The notes under the pieces: generated by a model
Told to the model about the DNA's origin: nothing
Seen by the model: the letters and a program-made list of their open reading frames with translations, nothing else
Database searches by the model: none
Shown: in pieces, positions 8,662 through 17,182 of the stretch
Layout of the letters: each line of letters starts with the position of its first letter
How positions within the stretch are numbered: the stretch's first letter is position 1
Assembly (NCBI RefSeq): GCF_008711285.1
Contig: NZ_VXDC01000004.1
Coordinates: 124,001-188,000, forward strand
Direction: 5' to 3'
DNA: 64,000 bases
From: Roseibium aquae
GTDB lineage: Bacteria; Pseudomonadota; Alphaproteobacteria; Rhizobiales; Stappiaceae
Translations under genes and position numbers: made by a program

Positions 8662-10280
8662 GCAACTGCGGCAGGCAGGCGCTGTGCCCGCATGCTCAAC
8701 CGCTCCCGGTCCGGGCTTCCGTTTTCCAGCGCCGGCAGCGCCTGGAGAATGAGAACACGGTGCGGCATCTTGGCAAGATCGACCCCTTCTGCATCCAGAT
8801 AGGCGAAGAATGCACGCACATCCGGCACCGTGCCATGGGCCGGAACAAGGGCAGCGTGTAGCCGCGCGCCGAGGGTCGGTTCGTCAACCAGGAAGGCGGC
8901 CGCCTCCCGGATGCCAGGAAAGCCGGAATAGATTTCGTCGATCACCCTGAGATCCCCGGTCGCCACGGCATATCGCCCGGGTATTCCAAACCCGGCGAGA
9001 CCGCCCGGGATCGGTTGAACCTGAATGCCGGTGTTCAGATAGCCGTCGGCATCGGGCTGCTTTTTCCGGTTCGGCAAAGTCGGCCAGCCGACTTCGCCAA
9101 CCATGGCACCCTTGACGAGGAGTTGCGGTTGGGTCTCCGGAAGGTCTGTCCCGGTAATGTCGATTTCCAGTAGGGTTGGCCTGCTCTCACACCCGTTCGG
9201 CCCGCTATGCTTTCCCAGCGCGGTGGCCTGTATTCTCGCGGACGGGCCGCGGGCCTTGGCGACGAGTGCGTACTCGTCCGCCAGATGCAGATCGACGATC
9301 GAATGCCGGGGAACGAACGCGGCCGGTTCAGGCGCGGCGATGTTCCATGCGGCCACGATCGTCGCTGTGTTGGAGGTCAGCCCCTTGTCCATCAGCTGGA
9401 CGAGGGGCCCGGGCGTCAGAACCAGATCCGCGTTCACCGCATTGGCGTGTTTGGTCAAACCTGAAAGCGATGTGGGGTGATGGAGATGGAGCGTGCCGCC
9501 GGTCAGCAGCCAGGGAACGATCCCGGCCCCAAGACCCGTCAATCCGCTGAGCGAATAGGGAACGAGCACGGACGGGGCCTCGGGAAGGGAAACTGCGCCA
9601 AGAATATGCGATGCGGCGGCAATCCAGTGATTGTGACAGCGGGTGACTGGCACCGTCTCTTCCCCGGACCGGCTCCAGCAGATGGTGGCCGTGCGGTCTG
9701 CCGAGCTCTCGAGCGGGCTGTCGGGCAGATCGTCTCCCATCTCGGCGATGACCGGCCCGAGCTCAATCAATCCGTCCGGAATATCCTTTCCGAGCCCGAA
9801 AACGAACCGCAAGCCGAACAGTTCGGCGGCTATGTCGCGCGCCGAGGTGGCCACCTGCCGGGTTTCGATCCGGTCGGCGGCGATCAACCCCTTTGCGCCA
9901 ACACCGTTGAGAGCGTCGAGGACATTTTTCTGGCGCCAATGCTGCGGCAGCGGCGACACGATCAAGCCCGCGCGCAAGGCGCCGAGCAACGCAAGAACGG
10001 TCTCGACCGTATTGGGGGCCTGAATGCCGATCACGTGATCGGGCCCGAGACCGATGGCGGCGAAAAACGCGGCCAGACGCCGGATATCCAGCTCGGCCTC
10101 CGCATAGGTCATCTGGCGCGGCGCTCCCCCGGTCCAGTTGACCCTGTCCGGTGCGTCAACGATCGCGACCCGGTCCGGATAGGCGGCTGCCGTATCCCGG
10201 AACAGGCCATCCAGGCTCTTGTCTCCCCATGCGCCCGTGGCGTGATAGGCGGCGATAAGCGTGTCAGGCGTCGTTTTCAT
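8658..10280 (-). CDS. AMP-binding (acyl-CoA synthetase-like) protein with eroded catalytic motifs
   Basis: 540 residues with the overall layout of an acyl-CoA synthetase/AMP ligase: an N-terminal segment GLFRDTAAAYPDRVAIVD, IGIQAPNTVETVLALLGALRAG near 85-105, and a C-terminal subdomain. The P-loop normally read as TSGTTGxPKG is here WSRSGEETVPVTR (residues 202-214), with no Lys. The usual YxTGD is NTGIQ, and the C-terminal catalytic Lys motif reads LENGSPDRER. I infer a pseudoenzyme or a strongly altered ligase. It begins 34 bases after the binding-protein gene and overlaps the PleD-like gene by ATGA, so it probably acts with those products. Confidence 0.7.
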   Translation of the reverse strand: MKTTPDTLIAAYHATGAWGDKSLDGLFRDTAAAYPDRVAIVDAPDRVNWTGGAPRQMTYAEAELDIRRLAAFFAAIGLGPDHVIGIQAPNTVETVLALLGALRAGLIVSPLPQHWRQKNVLDALNGVGAKGLIAADRIETRQVATSARDIAAELFGLRFVFGLGKDIPDGLIELGPVIAEMGDDLPDSPLESSADRTATICWSRSGEETVPVTRCHNHWIAAASHILGAVSLPEAPSVLVPYSLSGLTGLGAGIVPWLLTGGTLHLHHPTSLSGLTKHANAVNADLVLTPGPLVQLMDKGLTSNTATIVAAWNIAAPEPAAFVPRHSIVDLHLADEYALVAKARGPSARIQATALGKHSGPNGCESRPTLLEIDITGTDLPETQPQLLVKGAMVGEVGWPTLPNRKKQPDADGYLNTGIQVQPIPGGLAGFGIPGRYAVATGDLRVIDEIYSGFPGIREAAAFLVDEPTLGARLHAALVPAHGTVPDVRAFFAYLDAEGVDLAKMPHRVLILQALPALENGSPDRERLSMRAQRLPAAVA

Positions 10281-10292
10281 CGTCTCGGTCCA

Positions 10293-10318
10293 TTGGCCCG
10301 GTCATTTGGCCCGGTCAT
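10293..10318. repeat. Two tandem copies of a 13-base unit at a stop codon
   Basis: TTGGCCCGGTCAT occurs at 10293-10305 and again at 10306-10318, with a third partial TTGG after it. The TGA of the binding-protein gene (10315-10317 on the minus strand) lies in the second copy. The remaining copy forms most of the gap to the AMP-binding gene. Because the unit is not a multiple of three, gain or loss would change spacing but not the protein end. Confidence 0.8.
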
Positions 10319-12318
10319 TTGGAAGGCGCGTCTTTCGACCACCAGGTGTCGAACTGGTGACCGTAGAGCGAATGGGATTGCGGCGGCACGACCGTTGTCC
10401 AGTGACCGAGCCAGTCATCGGGTATGTGGAACAGCGGCACGGCGTAGGCGCCGGAAATCAGCACCCTGTCCAGGGCGCGCACGGCGGAAACGAATTCGTC
10501 GTCAGTTCGCGATCCGACCAGCGCATCGATCAATGAATCGATCGCGGGATTGCGCGCGCCAACGAAATTGAACGTTCCAGGTGCGTCGGCCGCCTCCGAG
10601 GACCATCGGCCATATTGCTCGGCCCCAGGGGACAGGGAGGCGGTCCAGGTATTGAACACCATGTCGAATTCGCGCTTCGTGCGCCGATCCTCGAATTGCG
10701 AGGGATCCACGGTGCGGGCGGCGACGGAGATACCGATCAGTTCCAGGGTCCGGATATAGGCGAGGGCAAGTTTTTCCTCGTCTTCGTTCTTGGTCAGGAT
10801 CTCGAACGCCATTTGCTGGCCGGTGTCGGCATCAACCAGGCGCCGGCCGTCGAGCGTGAAGCCGGCCTCTTTCAGCAATGCCAGGGCCGCCCGCAGGACG
10901 CCGCGGTCACGGCCGGATCCGTCGCCCTCGGCCGGACGCCAGGTCCCGGCCATAACCTCTGGCAGAACAGCATCTGGATGGTCCGCAAGGAGCGCCAGTT
11001 CCCTCTCCATGGCCGGGCGTCCGATGGACGACAGGACGGAGTTGTCCCAATACCCTGCGGTCCGCTTCACAAGGCCGAAATAGAGGTTCCGGTTCACCCA
11101 CTCGAAATCGAACACCATCGACAGCGCCCGGCGGACCCTGACATCGGAGAAGATGTCCCGGCGCGTGTTGAAGGCGATGCCCCGGACATTCGGCGGTACC
11201 TGAAGCGGTATCGCCAATTGTGTCACGCGGCCGTCCTGGGCTGCGGGAAAGTCGAAACCTTGTGACCAGCGCACCGGATCGCGAAACTGAAGAGCGTCGA
11301 TCAACCCCTTTCGGAAAGCTTCCTGAAGCGTCGTCTCATCGCGAAAATAGTCGATCCGGATCTCATCGAAATTGTCGAAACCCGCCTTGATCGGCAAATC
11401 CTTCGCCCAATAATCCGGGTTCCGTTCATAGACGACCCGCCGGCCCGGATCGACTTCCTTGAACATGTAGGGGCCGGACCCGACCGGCGGCGTCAAGGTT
11501 GACTTGTCGAACGCGTCCCGGTCCGTATGCGCCTTCGAAAAGATCGGTGCGAGGGACACCAGAAGAGGAAGTTCCCGGTTGTCACCGTTCTTGAAGGTGA
11601 TTTTCAGCCGGTTCTCGCCGGTAACGTCCATCCGGCTGATTTCACTGTACCAGTTGCGGAAGGGCGGGCGCCCCTTGTCGCGCATGAGTTCCAGCGAGAA
11701 GATCACATCGTCCACACCCAAACGGCTGCCATCGGAAAACCGGGCCGCAGGGTTCAGCTCGTACTCGATCCAGTCGCGGCTATCGGGCATGCGGACCCTT
11801 TCGGCGATCAGACCATAAAGCGTGAACGGCTCGGCATAGGAGCGTGCGAGCAGGCTTTCGAAGATATTGTTGCCGAACTGCCGTTCGCGCATGCCGCGGG
11901 CGGACGTCCACCCGCCCTGAATGATGAAGGGATTGAGACTGTCGAACGTGCCCTGGACGCCAAGCTTCAGGACGCCGCCTTTGGGCGCTTTTGGATTGGC
12001 ATAGGGCAGGGCGGTGAAATCGGCTGGAAGCGCCGGTTCGCCGTGCATAGCGATCGCGTGCGTCCAAGGCACGGCGTTTTCCGCATCGGCATGTGTTGAG
12101 GCGGCAAACGCGGGGGCGGCAGGCGGGAGGAGCTGCAGGACCAGAACGAGGCCGCCCAGAACGAGGCTGCCCAGAACTAGGCTGCCCAGAACTAGGCTGC
12201 CCAGGGCAAGCCCGCCTTTGGCGCTCGCATGCGCAAACGCCATTACCCCCGCAAGGTGGGACCTGAATTGGCCCGTTGATTGACCCCTGATTTGGCCAAT
12301 GACCTGGAATAAACGCAT
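10315..12318 (-). CDS. ABC transporter substrate-binding protein, oligopeptide/YejA type
   Basis: A periplasmic binding protein of family 5 (667 residues from this start). Typical segments: GVLKLGVQGTFDSLNPF, IFESLLARSYAEP, ARFSDGSRLGVDDVIFSLE, VGSGPYMFKEVDPGR, VVYERNPDYWAKDLP, RGIAFNTRRDIFSDVRVRRAL and MVFNTWTASLSPG, which resemble YejA-type binding proteins. The N-terminus is a signal peptide with an unusually long hydrophobic core built from LGSLV repeats, ending near PAAPAFA. The start is uncertain: ATG at 12318 or 12243, neither with a strong ribosome site; the open frame continues to 12474. No permease or ATPase genes are beside it, so it is either an orphan or serves a system elsewhere. 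Confidence 0.88.
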   Translation of the reverse strand: MRLFQVIGQIRGQSTGQFRSHLAGVMAFAHASAKGGLALGSLVLGSLVLGSLVLGGLVLVLQLLPPAAPAFAASTHADAENAVPWTHAIAMHGEPALPADFTALPYANPKAPKGGVLKLGVQGTFDSLNPFIIQGGWTSARGMRERQFGNNIFESLLARSYAEPFTLYGLIAERVRMPDSRDWIEYELNPAARFSDGSRLGVDDVIFSLELMRDKGRPPFRNWYSEISRMDVTGENRLKITFKNGDNRELPLLVSLAPIFSKAHTDRDAFDKSTLTPPVGSGPYMFKEVDPGRRVVYERNPDYWAKDLPIKAGFDNFDEIRIDYFRDETTLQEAFRKGLIDALQFRDPVRWSQGFDFPAAQDGRVTQLAIPLQVPPNVRGIAFNTRRDIFSDVRVRRALSMVFDFEWVNRNLYFGLVKRTAGYWDNSVLSSIGRPAMERELALLADHPDAVLPEVMAGTWRPAEGDGSGRDRGVLRAALALLKEAGFTLDGRRLVDADTGQQMAFEILTKNEDEEKLALAYIRTLELIGISVAARTVDPSQFEDRRTKREFDMVFNTWTASLSPGAEQYGRWSSEAADAPGTFNFVGARNPAIDSLIDALVGSRTDDEFVSAVRALDRVLISGAYAVPLFHIPDDWLGHWTTVVPPQSHSLYGHQFDTWWSKDAPSK
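12141..12215. repeat. 15-base tandem repeat inside a signal-peptide coding region
   Basis: Five units of 15 bases run head to tail: 12141-12155, 12156-12170, 12171-12185, 12186-12200 and a decayed 12201-12215. Units three and four are identical (CCAGAACTAGGCTGC); units one and two differ at one or two bases. On the minus strand they encode the pentapeptide LGSLV three times and LGGLV once, in the hydrophobic core of the binding protein's signal peptide. Confidence 0.9.
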
Positions 12319-12573
12319 GGCAACCCGGCGTGAGGTTTGATTCTGTGCTACAAGCCTACCACAGACGGCGAGGGTGAGAGCGCCCGGCGCGCGCATTTCG
12401 CGGGATATGCAAAACTCTTCTTGAAACGTGCGTTGCATATTCGTCACCCTCTGGCCGCAATTCACACAATACACTGAGAGTTGAGGGTTCTGGGCGTCTG
12501 CGGCCTTGAAGTCGGTTTCCGGATGCAGCAGAACAGCGCAATGTCAGCGGTCGCGTGATTGAGGGTGTTTCAA

Positions 12574-13179
12574 ATGCTGAAAGTTTTCACCAGAGGATTG
12601 ATGGGCTGCGCTCTTGGGGCGCTGGCGATCTCCTCGGCGGTTAGCGGTGCACATGCCCAGGAGCAGGAGTCGCCGTGGGTCAAGGTCTGCAACCAGGATC
12701 CCCAGGCCAACAAGCAGGTTTGCCTGATCACTCAGGAATTGCGCACGAACACCGGTCAGTTTCTGAGCTCGGTTGCAATTCGCGAAATCGAGGGCGAAGC
12801 GCGCAAGACGTTGTTGATCGCCGTGCCGACAGGGATGCTGATCCAGCCGGGCTTGCGGGTGCAGGTCGACAGCGGCCAGCCAGCCCAGGCCAAATATGGC
12901 ATCTGTTTCCCCAATGCCTGTTATTCGGAGCTGGTGATCGAGGATTCGTTCATCCAGTCCATGAAACAGGGGGGCAAGCTTATTGTGACCGCCTTGAACC
13001 AGCAGGCGAAGGCGGTTCCGCTCGAATTGACCCTGATCGGCTTCACCAAGGTCTATGACGGCGAGCCGATGGATGTCGCGGAACTGGAACAGAAGCAGCA
13101 GCAGCTTCAGTCCGAACTCCAGCGCCGGGCCGATGAAGCCCGCCAGAAGCTCATCGACGCTCAAAAAGAAAGCCAGTAG
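12574..13179 (+). CDS. Invasion-associated locus B (IalB) family protein
   Basis: A 201-residue secreted protein. It has a signal peptide (MLKVFTRGLMG, a hydrophobic stretch, cleavage after AHA near residue 29), then an IalB-like domain starting WVKVCNQDPQANKQVC, with QELRTNTGQFLSSVAIRE, a central GICFPNACYSE with a Cys pair, and GFTKVYDGEP. The last 40 residues are charged and Gln-rich and probably form a coiled coil (ELEQKQQQLQSEL). The ATG at 12574 is preferred over the TTG at 12559 because GAGG (12561-12564) lies 9 bases upstream. IalB-family proteins are common in Hyphomicrobiales; most have no proven role in invasion. Confidence 0.87.
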   Translation: MLKVFTRGLMGCALGALAISSAVSGAHAQEQESPWVKVCNQDPQANKQVCLITQELRTNTGQFLSSVAIREIEGEARKTLLIAVPTGMLIQPGLRVQVDSGQPAQAKYGICFPNACYSELVIEDSFIQSMKQGGKLIVTALNQQAKAVPLELTLIGFTKVYDGEPMDVAELEQKQQQLQSELQRRADEARQKLIDAQKESQ

Positions 13180-13507
13180 GCTCTTCTATAGGGTGCGACA
13201 TGCAGGGCCGAAGCCGGCGGGCCATCCGCCGGCACTTTCGCTTGGACGGATGCTTGACCTATCGAATGGGTAGGTTGGGCTGCGGATACGGCCATGGGTC
13301 TTCCCGATATCAGTCCTCGACATCGTGGATGTCCGGAGCAGGAGCTGATCGCTCAGTTTCGCCTACCGACCGGTAGCCAACCGGTGTTTTGCCCCGGAAA
13401 GACCGTTCAGTCCGGCTTATGAAAACTTCAAGTCGGCAGCAATCAACACCACCGCCCGTTCCGTCGGTGTAATTTCACGCCAAACCGCATCCGGCGGCAA
13501 GTCAAGC
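13180..13507. other. Intergenic region of 328 bases
   Basis: This lies between the ends of two convergent genes. Apart from the hairpin at 13213-13233 I see no gene, repeat or known RNA. The short open frames in it have no credible ribosome sites. Confidence 0.5.
13213..13233 (+). terminator. Terminator-like hairpin after the IalB-family gene
   Basis: GCCGGCGG (13213-13220) pairs perfectly with CCGCCGGC (13226-13233) across a 5-base loop, 34 bases after the stop codon. Only a short ACTTTC follows, so termination may need more than this. Confidence 0.5.
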
Positions 13508-13831
13508 CTAATGCATGTCGACGCTGCGCGGCAGGTAAGAGCCGTCCGACTGCTCCTCGAAGATCTCGTCGACCTGCGGATGGCGAATGGGTTCGCCCGT
13601 CATGTCGGGAACGAGGTTTTGCTCGCTGACATAAGCGACATATTCTGTCTCTTCATTTTCCGCCAGCAGATGGTAAAAAGGCTGGTCACGGACCGGCCGG
13701 ACATCTTCCGGGATCGCCTCCCACCATTCCTCGGTGTTGGAAAAGGTGGGATCGACATCGAAAATGACGCCCCGGAAAGGATATATCCGGTGCCGTACGA
13801 CCTGACCGATACTAAATTTTGCCGTACGCAT
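13508..13831 (-). CDS. hspQ: Heat shock protein HspQ (YccV-like)
   Basis: 107 residues of the HspQ/YccV family, small beta-rich proteins first described as hemimethylated-DNA binders and later as specificity factors of the Lon protease. Diagnostic stretches: KFSIGQVVRHRIYPFRGVIF near the start, EWWEAIPEDVRPVRDQPFYH, LLAENEETEYVAYVSEQNL, and HPQVDEIFEE near the end. The ATG at 13831 has GGAAG 7 bases upstream; the longer open frame is spurious. It follows the malyl-CoA lyase gene by 103 bases on the same strand. Confidence 0.93.
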   Translation of the reverse strand: MRTAKFSIGQVVRHRIYPFRGVIFDVDPTFSNTEEWWEAIPEDVRPVRDQPFYHLLAENEETEYVAYVSEQNLVPDMTGEPIRHPQVDEIFEEQSDGSYLPRSVDMH

Positions 13832-13934
13832 GGTCTGACTTCCGTTCAACGCTTCCTCGCCCACATACCGTGCTCTCCGCAGGCTTGCAAGTTTTCCAAT
13901 CTCCCCCAACATCCCCAGTCTAGCAAGCGACCGT

Positions 13935-14975
13935 CTAAAGACCGTAAACTTGCGCGAGATCCGGGTCCTTGGAGGCAACTTGGGTTGCAAGATCGACAAT
14001 CACCTTGGCCTGTTTCCAGGTCGCATCGTCCTGCATCTTCCCATCGATCATCACCGCGCCCGTGCCGTCGGGCATCGCCTCCAGGATCTTCAGCGCGAAC
14101 GCAACCTCTTGCGGGTCCGGGCTGAACACGCGTTTCGCGATGTCGATCTGGCTCGGATGCAAGGACCATGCGCCCAGACAGCCCATCAGGAAAGCGTTCC
14201 GGAACTGGCTCTCGCAGGCCTGCGGGTCCGAGAAGTCACCGAACGGGCCGTAAAACGGCTTCAGGCCGTACGATAGGCAGGCATCGACCATCTTGGCCAC
14301 GGTGTAGTGCCACAGGTCCTGCTGATGAGCGGTGCGCTGCTGGCCTTCCGCAGGGTCGCTGAGAACCATGTAGTGCGGATGCCCACCGCCCACGCGGGTC
14401 GTTTTCATGCCGCGCGAGGCGGCAAGATCGGCCGGGCCAAGGCTCATGCCGTGCATGCGCGGCGAGGCCGCAGCGATTGCCTCCACATTCTTGACGCCTT
14501 CCGCCGTTTCCAGGATAGCGTGGATCTGGATCGGCCGGGCGATCGCGTGTTTCGCCTCGAGTTGGGCCAACAGCTGGTCGAGATAGTGGATATCCCAAGG
14601 GCCCTCCACCTTGGGAAGCATGATGACATCCAGCTTGTGTCCCACAGCGGGGACGATCTCCAGAATATCCTCAAGGAACCAGGGGCTGTTGAGGCAGTTC
14701 ACCCGGGTCCACAACCCGGTTTCGCCGAATTCCGTATCCTTGGCCATCGCGATGAAGCCGCGGCGCGCGGCCTCCTTGGCATCGGAGGGGATGGCATCCT
14801 CCAGATTGCCGAGAATGACATCCACCTTCGCCACCAGATCCGGCACTTTCGCGCGCATCTTTTCCAAATGCGGGGGCACGAAATGGATCATGCGTTCAAG
14901 CCGGACCGGATTCTCGCGGAACGGCGCGGGCGCGCCGATGGCGAGCGGCAAATAAAAGGAACGGGGGCTTTTCAT
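13935..14975 (-). CDS. mcl: Malyl-CoA / beta-methylmalyl-CoA lyase
   Basis: A member of the HpcH/HpaI aldolase (CitE-like) family, 346 residues. Malyl-CoA lyases cleave malyl-CoA to acetyl-CoA and glyoxylate, and beta-methylmalyl-CoA to propionyl-CoA and glyoxylate, in the ethylmalonyl-CoA pathway or serine cycle. Seen here: [17 protein letters not shown] (metal and CoA region), [43 protein letters not shown] with the metal-binding Glu, [13 protein letters not shown], and the C-terminal [15 protein letters not shown]. No other ethylmalonyl-CoA pathway gene is nearby. The symbol follows alphaproteobacterial usage; other CitE-like activities cannot be excluded by reading alone. Confidence 0.87.
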   Translation of the reverse strand: MKSPRSFYLPLAIGAPAPFRENPVRLERMIHFVPPHLEKMRAKVPDLVAKVDVILGNLEDAIPSDAKEAARRGFIAMAKDTEFGETGLWTRVNCLNSPWFLEDILEIVPAVGHKLDVIMLPKVEGPWDIHYLDQLLAQLEAKHAIARPIQIHAILETAEGVKNVEAIAAASPRMHGMSLGPADLAASRGMKTTRVGGGHPHYMVLSDPAEGQQRTAHQQDLWHYTVAKMVDACLSYGLKPFYGPFGDFSDPQACESQFRNAFLMGCLGAWSLHPSQIDIAKRVFSPDPQEVAFALKILEAMPDGTGAVMIDGKMQDDATWKQAKVIVDLATQVASKDPDLAQVYGL

Positions 14976-15069
14976 TGAGGCACCTGGATTGTGGACTTCG
15001 ACAACACTGGCCTCAAGCTATAGCGGCTGGTGTGCGGTGCAACCATTCCCCGAAAGGCGAAGGAGCGGT

Positions 15070-16026
15070 TCACCCGTTCGCCTTCGCCCATTTGCGGTGG
15101 ATCCACATCCATTGTTCGGGGTGCTCGCGGATCCAATCCTCGAAGATCGCATGGATGTCCGCGGTGCCTTTCTCGATATCCGCCTGCCGGTCGTGTGTGA
15201 CGGGAACCTGGTATCCGCGCCCCTCGATCTTGAAGGTTGAACCGGATTTGCGCACGGTCCGGCCGAGGATGATCGGAACGCCGCAGCTGCGGGCGAGCGA
15301 CACGGGCACGGGATTGGCAAAAGCGGGGCGTCCGAAAAACGGAACCTTCAAGCCTCTGGTTTCGCGCAAATCGCCCATGATCGCAACGACGCCGCCCTTT
15401 CTCAGGATGCTGATCAGCTTGCGGGCGGTCTGATGTCCCTTGGAATGCAGGCCGCCGGCATAAAGGCTGTGGCGCATGTCGCGGAGCATTTCGTCGGCGA
15501 TCGGGTTCTTCAGGGCTTGATACACCCCCGCGATCTCAACGCCGTTTGCGGCCGCCGGCTGGACGCACAATTCCCAGTTTCCGGTGTGCAAAGACACGAA
15601 AATCGCGCCCGTTTCACCGTTCAACACCCGCCGGGTGGCTTCGTCGGCAACCGGCTCGAAGCGTTTTCCGTCCTTGAGCAGACGGTCGATGAAGAATGTT
15701 TCGGCCGCGACCCGCCCCAGATTGTCCCACATGCCCCGTGCGATTGTCTCGCGCTCTGTGCCGGTCAGCTCTGGATAGGCCGTTTCGAGATGGGCCAGGG
15801 CCCGCTTGTGGCGGTGGGTGAAGGGCGCGATGGTGCGCCACAAGAACCCCATGATCGACGCGGCCAAATCGACAGGGATCAGACGGAACAAGCCGACGGC
15901 GAGCCGCAGAGCGATCGCTTCCATGCGGTGGAGAAGACGGGTCGGGAGGGACACGGCGGATGTCCTGGACATCGAAATCGAGCTCGGCGGGTGGCCCGGG
16001 CGCCGGAGGCCGCGCGGGCGAGACAT
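15070..16026 (-). CDS. Lipid A biosynthesis lauroyl/myristoyl acyltransferase family protein
   Basis: An LpxL/HtrB/MsbB-type inner-membrane acyltransferase (318 residues) that adds a secondary acyl chain to the lipid A precursor. The catalytic HTGNWE motif (family H-x4-E/D) is near residue 147, followed by GVYQALKNP, RHSLYAGGLHSKG and an arginine-rich GDLRETRG; the C-terminal part ends EQWMWIHRKW, as in the family. A hydrophobic N-terminal anchor (LRLAVGLFRLIPVDLAASIMGFL, around residues 40-62) is visible. The start is uncertain; the ATG at 15972 is an alternative giving a shorter basic N-terminus. The acyl chain length cannot be told. Confidence 0.9.
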   Translation of the reverse strand: MSRPRGLRRPGHPPSSISMSRTSAVSLPTRLLHRMEAIALRLAVGLFRLIPVDLAASIMGFLWRTIAPFTHRHKRALAHLETAYPELTGTERETIARGMWDNLGRVAAETFFIDRLLKDGKRFEPVADEATRRVLNGETGAIFVSLHTGNWELCVQPAAANGVEIAGVYQALKNPIADEMLRDMRHSLYAGGLHSKGHQTARKLISILRKGGVVAIMGDLRETRGLKVPFFGRPAFANPVPVSLARSCGVPIILGRTVRKSGSTFKIEGRGYQVPVTHDRQADIEKGTADIHAIFEDWIREHPEQWMWIHRKWAKANG

Positions 16027-16187
16027 TTTGAAGAGGCGTACCGCAACGGAGCCTCGCTAGATTGACCGGCATGGTCTGACGGGTTACGCGTCAGTACCCA
16101 AGCTCCTGCCGGGATGCAAGCGTTGGAGGACGAGCCGCTGGTTCTCCACACCGTTGGCCCGGCCAAAGGCTTCCGTCGGACCCGTTC

Positions 16188-17141
16188 ATGCAAGACGTCA
16201 TTTCGCTCGCTTTTCCCTTTTTCGGACTGATTTTCTTGGGGTTTCTCGCAGGAAAAATCGCCAAGCTGCCGGAGAGCGGTTTGGCCTGGATGAATTTCTT
16301 CATCATTTATGTCGCCCTTCCGGCGTTGTTTTTCCGCCTTTTGTCGCAAACACCGATCGAGGAACTGACGAACCTTGCCTATATCGCGGCGACAACCTTC
16401 GCCACCTATTGCGTGTTCGCGATCGCCTTCTGCATCGGGGTTTTGGCGACCCGCGGCAGCATTCCCGAATCCACGATCCTCGGGATCGCTGGCGCCTATT
16501 CGAATGTCGGCTATATGGGACCGGGCCTGACGCTGGCGGTGCTGGGGCCGGAGGCCACCGTTCCGACCGCCTTGATTCTGTGTTTTGACAACATGCTCAT
16601 CTTCATCCTCGCGCCGTTGATGATGACCATGGCCGGCACCGAAAAGGAACGATTGTCGCGGACCCTTGGCCGGATCGCCTGGCGGGTGCTGAGCCATCCC
16701 TTCATTCTGGCAACGATTGCCGGTGTCACGGCAGCCGCGTTGAAGGTCCAGCCGCCGCAGGCGATTGATACGATGCTGGAGTATCTGAGCAACGCGGCCG
16801 CGCCGAGCGCCTTGTTCGCCATGGGGGTGGGGGTTGCGCTTCGGCCGGCCGGCCGGTTTCCGATCGAATTGCCAGCGGTCCTCGTGGTGAAGCTCCTCGT
16901 CCATCCGGTTCTGATCTATCTGTTGTTGCTGTGGATCGGCGGCATCGACCCGATCTGGGTGGCCACAGCGGTGCTGATGGCCTGTCTGCCGCCGGCGACC
17001 AACGTCTTCGTGATCGCGCAGCAATACAATGTCTATGTTCAGCGCGCGTCCAGCTTCGTTCTGATCGGAACAGTCGTCTCCGTCGTGACGGTGACTGGCT
17101 TCATATGGGCGATATCCAGTGGATTTCTGCGCCTGTCATGA
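16188..17141 (+). CDS. AEC family transporter (auxin efflux carrier type)
   Basis: 317 residues with about ten hydrophobic segments in the two-times-five pattern of the AEC family (BART superfamily): residues 4-22, 35-52, 65-87, 100-117, 122-147, 167-187, 203-222, 228-248, 256-276 and 290-313. Conserved features include the N-terminal FFGLIFLGFLAGK, FFIIYVALPALFF, the GAYSNVGYMGPGL loop, and ACLPPATNVFVIAQQY near the end. Bacterial AEC members move malonate, malate and other organic acids. The stop codon overlaps an ATG of the following CoA-transferase frame, suggesting that the substrate may be a carboxylate activated as a CoA ester; this is inferred. Confidence 0.88.
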   Translation: MQDVISLAFPFFGLIFLGFLAGKIAKLPESGLAWMNFFIIYVALPALFFRLLSQTPIEELTNLAYIAATTFATYCVFAIAFCIGVLATRGSIPESTILGIAGAYSNVGYMGPGLTLAVLGPEATVPTALILCFDNMLIFILAPLMMTMAGTEKERLSRTLGRIAWRVLSHPFILATIAGVTAAALKVQPPQAIDTMLEYLSNAAAPSALFAMGVGVALRPAGRFPIELPAVLVVKLLVHPVLIYLLLLWIGGIDPIWVATAVLMACLPPATNVFVIAQQYNVYVQRASSFVLIGTVVSVVTVTGFIWAISSGFLRLS

Positions 17142-17165
17142 TGCGTGTCAGGGGCGCTGATGGGC

Positions 17166-17177
17166 AAGGGGAGGAGG
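17166..17177 (+). promoter_or_regulatory. Strong ribosome binding site inside the upstream end of the CoA-transferase frame
   Basis: AAGGGGAGGAGG lies 5 bases before an in-frame TTG at 17183. It is the best anti-16S match in the area and argues that translation starts at the TTG rather than at the overlapping ATG codons at 17138 or 17141. Confidence 0.55.
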
Positions 17178-17182
17178 ACGGA

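Noticed and set aside
12141..12215. CRISPR-like direct repeats
   Set aside because: The 15-base units run head to tail with no spacers and encode an in-frame pentapeptide.
10315..12318. Complete peptide ABC transporter operon
   Set aside because: Only the binding protein is present; no permease or ATPase genes are next to it.
15879..17024. 381-codon open frame antisense to the AEC carrier gene
   Set aside because: Highly charged shadow of a membrane protein; no family resemblance.
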